Positions 7,912-15,977 of a DNA stretch of 64,000 nucleotides are shown piece after piece. This DNA comes from Herpetosiphon giganteus (lineage in GTDB: Bacteria > Chloroflexota > Chloroflexia > Chloroflexales > Herpetosiphonaceae): the NCBI RefSeq assembly GCF_016907925.1, contig NZ_JAFBCZ010000005.1, positions 124,001 through 188,000 of the forward strand, written 5' to 3'. The notes beneath the pieces are model-generated. The model searched no databases and had not been told where the DNA came from. It saw only the letters and a program-made list of their open reading frames with translations. A program made the position numbers and the translations under genes. Within the stretch, counting starts at the first letter, position 1. Each line of letters begins with the position of its first letter.

Positions 7912-8949
7912 TTGATCATGCGAACGCTGACCCGTTGTTACAAATATCGTCTTGCAACCCACCCTAACCCACGTCGAAACCTTGGTCCAGTGGGCTGGCT
8001 GCCGACGCTTTGTCTGGAATTGGGCATTGCACTGCAAGCAAACCCACTACCAAACACGGCCTTCAGCAACTTTTTTGCCAAACGCGCCAAATACCCACGT
8101 TTCAAATCACGCAAAGTTACGCTGCATAGCCTCCGCTTTCCGCAAGGCGTGGTTATGATTGATGAACGCACGATCAGCGTGCCAAAAATCGGACTGATGC
8201 AGGCGGTTATTCATCGCCCCTTGCAAGGCATAACGAAGGGCGCAACAATCAAGCAAGACGCAATGGGCGCATGGTGGGTGGTGTTTGTCTGTCATATCGA
8301 CCGCCCTGATGTTCAACCAACCGCTGATCGGCCTGTGGGGATTGATGTGGGACTGGAATCCTTCACCACGCTGTCAACAGGCGAAAAAACTGCACCACCA
8401 AAGTTCTACCGCCGCAACCAGAAGAAACTTGCCCGCGCTCAGCGCAAACTCTCACGCGCTCAAAAGGGGAGCAACAACCGATTAAAAGCAAAGAAGCGGG
8501 TTGCGAAAGTCCATCAAAAAATCCGTAACCAACGCGCCGATTGGCTGCATAAGCATGCGTTGGGGATTGTTCGACGATTCGACGTGGTGTGCATCGAAGA
8601 CCTGAATATTAAAGGCCTTGCGAGAACCAAGCTGGCCAAATCATTCAGTGATGCCGCCCTCAGTACCTTCATGCAAATGCTGCACCATAAAGCCGAATGG
8701 CACGGACAACAGATTGTTAAAGTTGGGCGGTTCTACGCCTCATCGAAAACCTGCCACCATTGCCAGACGAAAACCACTTTAACGCTGGCGGATCGCATGT
8801 GGACATGTCCCACCTGTGGCACGACCCATGATCGGGATGGCAACGCCGCGATCAACATGTTGCATGAAGGAATACGCCTGCTTGCGGTTGGGACGACGGA
8901 AAGCCAAAACGCTGCTGGAGATGGTGTAAACCCAGCGAAACGCTGGTAA
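7912..8949 (+). pseudogene. tnpB: TnpB-type RNA-guided nuclease, N-terminus disrupted
   Basis: The C-terminal two-thirds is a normal TnpB: RuvC residues D145 (GIDVGL), E229 (CIEDLN) and D309 (HDRDGNAAIN), and a zinc ribbon CHHC...CPTC. The N-terminus is damaged. RCYKYRL is in this frame, but the expected continuation QPTLTHVETLVQWAGCRRF is one frame over (7952-8060). The frame then returns at FSNFFAKRAKYPRFKSRK, with roughly 45 family residues missing in between. The single open frame of 345 residues therefore carries out-of-frame filler at about residues 15-50. A functional nuclease is unlikely. Confidence 0.75.
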
Positions 8950-8997
8950 CCGTCGTTGAAGGCAGAAGCCACGCCCCTCGTGGGCGTGATAGTTCAC
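8850..8997 (+). ncRNA. Possible omega RNA at the element's right end
   Basis: TnpB guide RNAs characteristically span the 3' end of tnpB and the right end, finishing in a hairpin with the guide taken from flanking DNA. The terminal hairpin is visible at 8970-8988. The 5' limit is a guess and no expression evidence can be read from sequence. Confidence 0.35.
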
Positions 8998-11147
8998 TTT
9001 GGCTGGGCTTCCCGAATCAACTTGGGATACTCAACCCGTGGATGATAGATCCCTTGCAGGGTTTTGACAAACGATTGGCGAATCGTATTCAGATCGTGTT
9101 GGGTCAGCGGCGATTGATCAAGCTGGCCGCTGGCAATTCGCATATCGATGCTTTGATTGACCACTTGGGCGATGCTCTGGCAGCCCTTCGGCGCTTGATG
9201 ATCATCATCGTCGTGGCGCTCAGCAACCAGCATGCCCGATTGCTCCTTGGAGCGCACGGTAGCTTCCACGCCATCTGCGAGCATCAAGATTGCGGTTTCT
9301 TTCGATTGAGGCTTGGGGCCGGGGTAGCGATAATTGTTAATATCAACGCTATCTTCTGCTTGCAAGGCTTGCTGATAGAAATAGCGAATGACATCGGTGC
9401 CATGATGTTCAACAATAAAATTAACAATTTGCTCAGGAATTTTATGCTGGCGCGCGATCTTCGCGCCTTCGATCACGTGGTCGGCGATTAATTTGGCACT
9501 GGTTTGCGGATCGAGATTATCGTGCACATTCGAGCGATCATATTGATTATCGGTGAAGAAGAAGGGGCGCAGCATTTTGCCAATATCGTGATAATAGGCT
9601 CCGACCCGCGTCAACAAGGTATCTGCGCCAATGCGTTCGGCGGCTTGTTCGGCCAAATTACTCACGACAACCGAGTGATGATAGGTACCTGGTGCTTCTT
9701 GCATCAAGCGCCGTAACAGTGGCTGGTTGGGGTGGGCCAATTCCAGCAATTGCATTGGCGTGACGATGCCAGCGACCCGTCCCAGCACGTTGTGCAAGGT
9801 CAGCGACATCATAGCGGTAATGCCGCCGTTGAGCACGCTAAAAATCAAGGTAAACATGGTTTGTTGCCATGTCACGCCTTGGGGCTGAATCAAGCGCCAA
9901 ACCATGGCCGTGGCAAATACGCCCAGCGCAATCCAAACGCCAGCCATCATAAAGGCCATGGCACGGTCGGCGCGGCGAATGGCGTAGATACCGCACAACG
10001 CTCCTGCAAAGCTAATCATGCCAACTTGCAGTGCGCCCTCGCCCAAAAACATAATTACAATCGACACCAAAGCCGAGACGATCAAGGCCAAATTATTGTT
10101 AAACAGCGCCGCCAGCGGAATCGCAATAATTGCCAAGGCGAAGGTTTCGGGGAAGTTCAACCATGTGCCAATAAATAACCGCCCAAATAAAATCGGGATG
10201 ACGGTCAAAATCATAATGACCAGCAAGGCGCGCGGCCACGTCAGCAGATTATGCTGATCGATATACAGCGCTATGCCAAGCCCCAAGGCGACCAAGAGCG
10301 CCAAAAGTAAGCGCCCCATAAAGCCGTCAATCCCCAATTCTGGCGTGATCAGGCCCATTTTGACCAGAGTTTCGTATTGTTCTGCTGAAACCGTATCGCC
10401 TTGGCGCACAATATTTTCGCCATTCACAACATCCTTCGAGACCGATTGGACGGCGTTGCGGGCGGTTTGTTGGCGGCGCGCAGTTTCTTCTTGGTTGAGG
10501 GTGCGATTAACATGCAGGGTTTGCTCGACCAAATAGAGCACAACGGCTCGCTGATCTTGGTCCAAGCTACTCGGCAAGTTGTAAGGCAAATAGCGAATTT
10601 TAATATCGGCGAGGGTTGTTTCATCCAGCGAATAATTATTTTCGCGCAGCGTGCGATCATACAAGGCATTGGTTTGATCTTTAATCCGTTGCCATGTATC
10701 GTCGTCGGCCTCAAGAATTGTAATTGCTAGCGTATCGGAAAGTGGCAGCGATGGCAATTCAGTCAGTTGGCCACGCTGCTGATCAAGATTGAGGCTGGGA
10801 TTATCGCGAATCGAATTGATTACGCTGAAGGTTGCTTGCAGTTGCTCGCGTTGCTGGCCATGAATTTGAGTATCTTCGTTATAAACCAAGTTACGCGGAT
10901 CGTTGGCGGCTTCGCGGCGTTTGGCCTCAGTTAGCAATTGGCTTTCAAAGGTCAAATCGCGATCAGCATTGATGGTGCGTGGGCTTGGCCGCCCGACCAT
11001 AATATCTTGGTTGACGGCTGAGCGCCACGTAAAAATCACGGTCAAGATCACGGTCAGCCCGATCCCGAAGAGCACCAACACCCAGTGGTGGTGATGCTCG
11101 ATCAGGGAGCGTAACAAGGTTTTTAAGCGATATGAACGAACTATCAT
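8994..11147 (-). CDS. pgpH: PgpH-like 7TM-HD phosphohydrolase (cyclic-di-AMP phosphodiesterase family)
   Basis: The 717-residue membrane protein has an N-terminal helix, an extracytoplasmic 7TMR-HDED domain (about 60-270), seven hydrophobic segments (about 275-480) and a cytoplasmic HD domain with YYHDIGK (about 520) and VEHHGTDV. PgpH/YqfF-type proteins hydrolyse c-di-AMP; the substrate here is inferred from architecture. It starts 3 bp after yqeY and is probably coupled to it. The TGA stop (8996-8994) lies in the right end of the neighbouring IS-like element, so the last codons may have been altered by that insertion. Confidence 0.92.
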   Translation of the reverse strand: MIVRSYRLKTLLRSLIEHHHHWVLVLFGIGLTVILTVIFTWRSAVNQDIMVGRPSPRTINADRDLTFESQLLTEAKRREAANDPRNLVYNEDTQIHGQQREQLQATFSVINSIRDNPSLNLDQQRGQLTELPSLPLSDTLAITILEADDDTWQRIKDQTNALYDRTLRENNYSLDETTLADIKIRYLPYNLPSSLDQDQRAVVLYLVEQTLHVNRTLNQEETARRQQTARNAVQSVSKDVVNGENIVRQGDTVSAEQYETLVKMGLITPELGIDGFMGRLLLALLVALGLGIALYIDQHNLLTWPRALLVIMILTVIPILFGRLFIGTWLNFPETFALAIIAIPLAALFNNNLALIVSALVSIVIMFLGEGALQVGMISFAGALCGIYAIRRADRAMAFMMAGVWIALGVFATAMVWRLIQPQGVTWQQTMFTLIFSVLNGGITAMMSLTLHNVLGRVAGIVTPMQLLELAHPNQPLLRRLMQEAPGTYHHSVVVSNLAEQAAERIGADTLLTRVGAYYHDIGKMLRPFFFTDNQYDRSNVHDNLDPQTSAKLIADHVIEGAKIARQHKIPEQIVNFIVEHHGTDVIRYFYQQALQAEDSVDINNYRYPGPKPQSKETAILMLADGVEATVRSKEQSGMLVAERHDDDDHQAPKGCQSIAQVVNQSIDMRIASGQLDQSPLTQHDLNTIRQSFVKTLQGIYHPRVEYPKLIREAQPK

Positions 11148-11150
11148 AGC

Positions 11151-11597
11151 TTAGGCACTAAGTAATGAGCGCACAACCTCGTTGATCACGCGGCCTTCTG
11201 CTTTGCCCTTGAAGCGCTGCATAGCCGCAGGCATTACTTTGGAAAGGTCGGCGATGCTGGTTGCGCCAAGCTCGGCAATAATTGCCGCAATTTCTGGCCG
11301 CAATTCATCGGCGCTGAGCATGGTGGGCAAATAGGCTTCGATCATCGCCAGTTCAACTTCTTCGCTGGCAGCCAAATCTGGGCGATTCGCTTTATTATAC
11401 TCGGCCATAGCATCGCGGCGACGCTTGGCTTCTTTTTGAATCACGCCAACTGCTTCAACTTCATCAAGCTCGCGCCGAAGATCAATTTGGGCATTTTTAA
11501 GCGATGCGAGCATCATGCGAATCGTATCGAGCCGTTGTTGCTCTTTGTTGCGCATGGCATTTTTCATATCTTCTTGCAGTTGTTGTTGAATCGACAT
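11151..11597 (-). CDS. yqeY: YqeY/GatB-domain protein
   Basis: A 148-residue protein with the full YqeY pattern: an N-terminal helix MSIQQQLQEDMKNAMRNK, IRMMLASLKNA, and the C-terminal GKAEGRVINEVVRSLL. The family resembles the tRNA-binding tail of the GatB amidotransferase subunit, and its exact role is unsettled. AGAGG precedes the ATG. It lies downstream of rpsU and directly upstream of pgpH, as in many Gram-positive genomes. Confidence 0.92.
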   Translation of the reverse strand: MSIQQQLQEDMKNAMRNKEQQRLDTIRMMLASLKNAQIDLRRELDEVEAVGVIQKEAKRRRDAMAEYNKANRPDLAASEEVELAMIEAYLPTMLSADELRPEIAAIIAELGATSIADLSKVMPAAMQRFKGKAEGRVINEVVRSLLSA

Positions 11598-11640
11598 TTT
11601 TGAACCTCTTTAATAATCTGCAACTCTCATGATACATGAA

Positions 11641-11679
11641 AATCGCCGCAGCGTGGTATTTCCACAAGCTGCGGCGATT
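11641..11679 (-). terminator. Hairpin terminator after rpsU
   Basis: The 12-bp stem AATCGCCGCAGC/GCTGCGGCGATT closes a 15-nt loop and, on the minus strand, runs into TTC. It lies between rpsU and yqeY. The T-run is short, so read-through into yqeY is likely. Confidence 0.6.
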
Positions 11680-11701
11680 CGGGGGGCGTCATGCGAATTG
11701 C

Positions 11702-11899
11702 TTAGTTGTTGGCCTCACGAGCCATCTTTTGCAACTTACGCAGACGAGCAGCTTCCTTGCGCTTGCGTTTAACGCTAGGCTTTTCATAATGCTCACGGCG
11801 ACGGGCTTCCGTCAAAATGCCATCAGCTTGCACGGCCTTGTTAAAACGGCGCAGTGCTTTGTCGATTGATTCATTTGAATCTACCGAAATGCTTGCCAC
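11702..11899 (-). CDS. rpsU: 30S ribosomal protein S21
   Basis: S21 acts in initiation on the small subunit. The 65-residue product contains [15 protein letters not shown] and a basic tail rich in Arg and Lys ([18 protein letters not shown]), as in S21. The start is GTG at 11899, preceded by AAAGGGGGTGA with 6-nt spacing, a near-perfect anti-Shine-Dalgarno match. It heads the rpsU-yqeY-pgpH-ybeY-dgkA group. Confidence 0.95.
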   Translation of the reverse strand: MASISVDSNESIDKALRRFNKAVQADGILTEARRREHYEKPSVKRKRKEAARLRKLQKMAREANN

Positions 11900-12026
11900 T
11901 AGAATTCACCCCCTTTTATTTGGCGTTTCGTACAATCATAAAAATTGACACGTAATGGCTATTATACAGCAAAAACCAAGATTGTGCTCAGCCGTTGGCC
12001 TTGCTAGCTCTCAGCCTTGAGTCGGG

Positions 12027-13283
12027 CTAGGCTTTGGCATTGACCAAATTGATTAATGTGATTTCTGGCGCTGCCCGAAAACGCAACGGCGGCCCGGTAA
12101 AGCCAAAGCCACTATTGACATAAACCTGCGATTTGCCAAGATCGTAATGGCCACGCACAAAATATTCAGCATTGCCAACCAACTGATCGGTCAGAATTGG
12201 CACTTGAAACTGGCCACCATGAGTATGGCCCGATAAAATCACATCAAGCTGATAGTTGGCCACGAAATGCGGCACAATTACTGGGTTATGCACCATCGCC
12301 AAGCGCGCCACATTCTTGGGCGTGCCTTTCAAGGCTGCCTCGGGATTGATGCTCTCTGGACTGAGCCGTGGCCCGCCGTTGCGATTATGGCGTGGATCAT
12401 CAAACCCAACCAGCACCAATTGATCAGCGCCGCGCCGCAAAACCGTATGTTGATTGACCAACAAGCCTAAATCGTGGCGTTGAATTGCTTGTTTGATTGT
12501 GTCAATCTTGCCGCTGTAGTAATCGTGATTGCCCAGCACTGAATAAATGCCCTCTGGCGCACGCAGCTGGCGAAACGGTTCGGTCGCCGCGTCAGCAAAG
12601 CGCGCATCCCAATCCACAAAATCGCCAGTCAAAAGCACCATATCAGGGTTAAGTTGGTTGATTTGGGCCACAGCACGGGCCAAATCGGCGCTGGTGGTGT
12701 AGGCATTGATGTGCAAATCGCTCATTTGGGCGATGCTCATGCCGCGAAAGCGTTCGGGCAAATTGGCAATTGGCAAGTTCACTTCGCGCACTTGAATTTG
12801 GTATGGCTCAACCAACATGGCATAGCCAACCACCCCGCCAACCAACCCCGATTCGACCAAAAAGCGGCGGCGAGAGAGCGGTTTGCTTGCAAGGCTGGGG
12901 CTTGTTGGCGCGATTTCGTTGGCAATTGGGGTTACGGGTTGCTCGCTAGATTGGTTGGTTTGCTTGCGCCGTAAGCCTTGAGCGAGCTTAATAATTTGGT
13001 CAATAATCCAACGCCGAGTACGCACAGGCCGCAGCATCAGCACGAGCAAGAGCGTACATGGCAGCGCCATCAACAACCGCATGCCAAATTCGGCCAGCAT
13101 GTGCGGTGTGCCTTGCAAATTGCTGAGCCATTCAGCAGCGCTGAAATAGCGAATCATAAAAAACATACTAGCAATACAGCTGAGCCAGAGCAGCAACCAA
13201 AGTACAGTATTGCCAGCCCAGCGTCCTGCTTGGTAAAGCCGCTTTGCCCAAGGATGAATCGGTTGCTTAATTGCTTGCGCCAT
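12027..13283 (-). CDS. Membrane-anchored calcineurin-like metallophosphoesterase
   Basis: The C-terminal half (about 185-410) shows all metallophosphoesterase motifs: SDLHINAY, LLTGDFVDWD, LGNHDYYSG and LSGHTHGGQF. These bind a dinuclear metal centre. The N-terminal 110 residues hold two hydrophobic helices, then a basic linker, then SRRRFL followed by a third hydrophobic stretch near residue 138. That last part resembles a twin-arginine signal as in YkuE-type phosphoesterases, here placed internally. The ATG at 13283 has AGGAG 10 nt upstream. The substrate is unknown. Confidence 0.87.
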   Translation of the reverse strand: MAQAIKQPIHPWAKRLYQAGRWAGNTVLWLLLWLSCIASMFFMIRYFSAAEWLSNLQGTPHMLAEFGMRLLMALPCTLLLVLMLRPVRTRRWIIDQIIKLAQGLRRKQTNQSSEQPVTPIANEIAPTSPSLASKPLSRRRFLVESGLVGGVVGYAMLVEPYQIQVREVNLPIANLPERFRGMSIAQMSDLHINAYTTSADLARAVAQINQLNPDMVLLTGDFVDWDARFADAATEPFRQLRAPEGIYSVLGNHDYYSGKIDTIKQAIQRHDLGLLVNQHTVLRRGADQLVLVGFDDPRHNRNGGPRLSPESINPEAALKGTPKNVARLAMVHNPVIVPHFVANYQLDVILSGHTHGGQFQVPILTDQLVGNAEYFVRGHYDLGKSQVYVNSGFGFTGPPLRFRAAPEITLINLVNAKA

Positions 13284-13379
13284 GCCCAAATAGCTCCTGA
13301 TAGCTTGTTTGAATCTAGCCTACCCTGAATTGATTAACAAATCTGCAAATTTGGTGTAAGCATTTGATGAGCAATTGTT

Positions 13380-13770
13380 AACAGGGCAAAAATCAAAAGT
13401 CAGAAGTATGAATTATGAGGGATGAAAGGCCAAAGGCAGAAATCAAAAGGCAAAAAAGGAGCAACGTTTTAACGCAGAGGCGCAGAGGTGCAGAGGGATG
13501 AGGCTATAGGCTGGTGGCTAGAGGCTATCGGAACATGCTTCGTGGAATTCGTGCAATTCGTGGCTAAAACAAGGTATGAATTATGAATTATGAGGGATGA
13601 AGCGAAATGATGGCTATAGGCTATAGGCTATTGGAAAATAATAATCTGCGCCAATCTGTGTCAATCTGTGGCGAAAAAACTTAACCTTCGCGATCTTCGT
13701 GCTCTTCGTGGATCGTTAATCGTAAAGAGCACGAAGGATCATCTTTCGTGCTCTTCGCGGTTACGTTCTT
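13380..13770. repeat. Repeat-rich intergenic region
   Basis: It consists of degenerate short motifs: AACGCAGAGGCGCAGAGG, ATCTGTGCCAATCTGTG-like units, GGCTATAGGCTATTGG, TTATGAGGGATGAA and CTTCGTGCTCTTCGTGG. It also holds the inverted repeat AAGAGCACGAA/TTCGTGCTCTT (about 13724-13755). No gene is seen between 13284 and 13839. Confidence 0.75.
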
Positions 13771-13773
13771 TGT

Positions 13774-13827
13774 GGATGGATGGCTATTGACATATCGATT
13801 GTTCCGATAGCCAATAGCCATCCATCC
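13774..13827. repeat. Perfect 16-bp inverted repeat after the SBP gene
   Basis: GGATGGATGGCTATTG (13774-13789) and CAATAGCCATCCATCC (13812-13827) are perfect arms around a 22-nt loop, 12 bp beyond the stop of the minus-strand binding-protein gene. There is no T-run. It could end or stabilise that transcript. Confidence 0.6.
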
Positions 13828-13839
13828 TATAGCCCTTCC

Positions 13840-15693
13840 CTATTGCGCCAATTCCCAGGTTTCGATGTTGTAGAAATCTTGTTGGCTGGTTGGGTCGAGT
13901 TTGAAGCCGCTGATTGTTTTGCGGGCAGCCCCAACATTAATCCGTTGATACAACGGCAAGGTTGGCAAATCGCGGTTGAAGATTTGTTGGGCTTGGCTGA
14001 GCAATGGCAAGCGGTTTGCCCGTTCGACGATGCTTTGGCTTTCGAGCGCCACTTTATCATAGTCTGGGTTACAGTAGCCAGTGTTGTTTTGACCAGCGTA
14101 GCCGTTTTCGGCGGTTGGCACTTGGCTGCACAAATACAATGGCGTTGATGGCTCAGGGCCGCTGACCCATGCATACAAGGCCAAATCGTAGCGCCGACCA
14201 GCTAAGATGCCTTCCGAACCATTTTTGAACAATGAATCGGTGCCAGGCACAAACTGCAATTCAGCATCGATGCCAACATCGCGCAAGTATTCTTGCACCA
14301 ATTGGGCGACTGCTTGGCGAGTATCGTTGCCTTCGGTGGTGAAGAATTCGATCTTGAATGGTTGGCCATCTTTGACCAAAATACCATCATCGCCAGCAAC
14401 CCATCCTGCTTCCTTCAGCAATTCGATTGCCTTGCTTGGATTAAAATCGTAGCTGTTGATGGCGCTTGCATCGCTGGGGTAAGCCCAGTGATCTTCAGGC
14501 ATGAAGCTGTTCATGGCCACAGTTTTGCCAAACAAAATCTGATCGATAATTTCTTGGCGATTGATAGCATAAGCAGCTGCTTGGCGCACTTTGGGGTCGG
14601 CAAACGGTGTTGCAATCCCATCGCCACGCTCAACTGCAAAGTCGATATGTTCCCAGACCGTGGCTGGCACATATTGAATATCAAATTCGTTGCCAGCTTG
14701 CAATTCATCAAGTGATGGTGCTTGGGCTAACGATAAGCCAATTTGGCCGACCACATCGATTTCGCCTGATTGCAATTGTTGCAAAATTTGATCTTCGTTG
14801 GTGACGAATTTATAAATAACATTAGCAATTTTGGGCAAGCCTTGTTTTGCGCCCCAATAATTTGGGTTCGCGCTCAGCACAACTCGCTCTTGGGGCACAT
14901 ATTCATCGATTTTGTATGCGCCATAGGCCAATGGTTTGCTTGCATAATCGCTGCCACCAATGGTTGCTGCATCAACACTGCCAAGGACGTGCTTTGGCTC
15001 AGGGCCAAGCGCGCCGCCTGCATAATTCAAGAAATAGGTTGAATCTTGATAGCCAGGCAAACCATACCACGAGAAGGTTTGATCATCGACCTTTTCGTAT
15101 TTAGCGGTGTGCTCGATGGTGAAGCGGCTGGCGACCTTGGTGCCTGGGTTGGCATACAACTCAGCGGCAAACAAGAAGTCGTCGGCGGTTACTGGCGTGC
15201 CATCTTCCCATGCGATGCCATCGACCAACTTCCAGGTTACTTTGACTTGGGGCAATTCGATTGGCCCAGTCAAAATGCTGGTATCGGTTACGATTTCATT
15301 ATTGATCACGAATGGGCCTGTATAGCTTTCGTCGATGGTGACGGTTTCTTCAACTGCGCCGCCATTTTCGAAGGTTGGCAATTCGCTAAAACAAACTGGT
15401 TGATAATCGTAGCTCAAGGTCGTAATACAGACCGGTTGCACCGAGTTTAACACTTGGGTGGTGGCGCTTGATTGCGATTCCATCCCAAACAGCGTATCAG
15501 GTGATTGGCTCATGCCAATAATCACCGTGCCATCGCTGCTGGGTTGCGCCCCAGTATCTGTGCCTGGCTCGACCACCGCCGTTGCGTTGGTGCTGCCAGT
15601 AGTTGGTTGCGTGGTGCTGGTGCCGCTTCCGCAGGCTGCCAAGATCGCGCCCGTAAGCACGATGGCGGCTAAGCGTTTGCTTCGTTCGAACAT
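13840..15693 (-). CDS. Peptide/nickel-type ABC transporter substrate-binding lipoprotein
   Basis: The 617-residue protein starts MFERSKRLAAIVLTGAILAACG, a lipoprotein signal with lipobox LAAC. It then follows the SBP_bac_5 pattern: WEDGTPVTADDFLFAAELY, PLAYGAYKIDEYVP, VRQAAAYAINRQEIIDQ and a C-terminal lobe. It would deliver peptides or similar solutes to an ABC permease. No permease or ATPase gene is adjacent, so it is an orphan binding protein. ATG 15693 was chosen because it gives the signal peptide and has AGAGG upstream. A possible terminator-like structure with T6 lies in its leader (about 15745-15790). Confidence 0.9.
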   Translation of the reverse strand: MFERSKRLAAIVLTGAILAACGSGTSTTQPTTGSTNATAVVEPGTDTGAQPSSDGTVIIGMSQSPDTLFGMESQSSATTQVLNSVQPVCITTLSYDYQPVCFSELPTFENGGAVEETVTIDESYTGPFVINNEIVTDTSILTGPIELPQVKVTWKLVDGIAWEDGTPVTADDFLFAAELYANPGTKVASRFTIEHTAKYEKVDDQTFSWYGLPGYQDSTYFLNYAGGALGPEPKHVLGSVDAATIGGSDYASKPLAYGAYKIDEYVPQERVVLSANPNYWGAKQGLPKIANVIYKFVTNEDQILQQLQSGEIDVVGQIGLSLAQAPSLDELQAGNEFDIQYVPATVWEHIDFAVERGDGIATPFADPKVRQAAAYAINRQEIIDQILFGKTVAMNSFMPEDHWAYPSDASAINSYDFNPSKAIELLKEAGWVAGDDGILVKDGQPFKIEFFTTEGNDTRQAVAQLVQEYLRDVGIDAELQFVPGTDSLFKNGSEGILAGRRYDLALYAWVSGPEPSTPLYLCSQVPTAENGYAGQNNTGYCNPDYDKVALESQSIVERANRLPLLSQAQQIFNRDLPTLPLYQRINVGAARKTISGFKLDPTSQQDFYNIETWELAQ

Positions 15694-15977
15694 GACTGGA
15701 ATCCTCTTTCCTGTATCCAAAAACGAGCAGGCTAAAAACGAAAAAAGCTGCGCTTGCGTCTTCCCGGAACGCATGCCTCGCTTTTTTTCGCTGTGGCCTG
15801 TTTTGTTGAGCAGGTATTGCTACCTGACCACGAATGCAAGTTGGTTGTGCAAGCTCAAGACGTTGCATTCCCCAAAACTATAGCAGATTCCATGGTTTTA
15901 TGCAAATATGCAGTTTCTGTGATATTTATAGCCTAAAAGCTCAAAATTTCATTAATGTGTATGCTTAATTAAGCATA

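Larger units (their letters stand above)
7809..8997 (+). mobile_element. Decayed IS200/IS605-family element carrying only tnpB
   Basis: The element has a tnpB-type gene and no tnpA. The right end carries a compact hairpin CACGCCC-CTCGT-GGGCGTG (8970-8988) followed by ATAGTTCAC, the usual look of an IS605-group right end. TTGAT at 7804-7808 is a plausible target/TAM sequence, known for the ISDra2 element, which would put the left end at 7809. The next bases can form ATGGTG/CACCAT. Both ends are inferred. It sits between ybeY and pgpH. Confidence 0.55.

Noticed and set aside
15745-15800. Riboswitch in the leader of the peptide-binding protein gene
   Set aside because: A terminator-like stem with T6 is present, but no conserved aptamer core that I can recognise.
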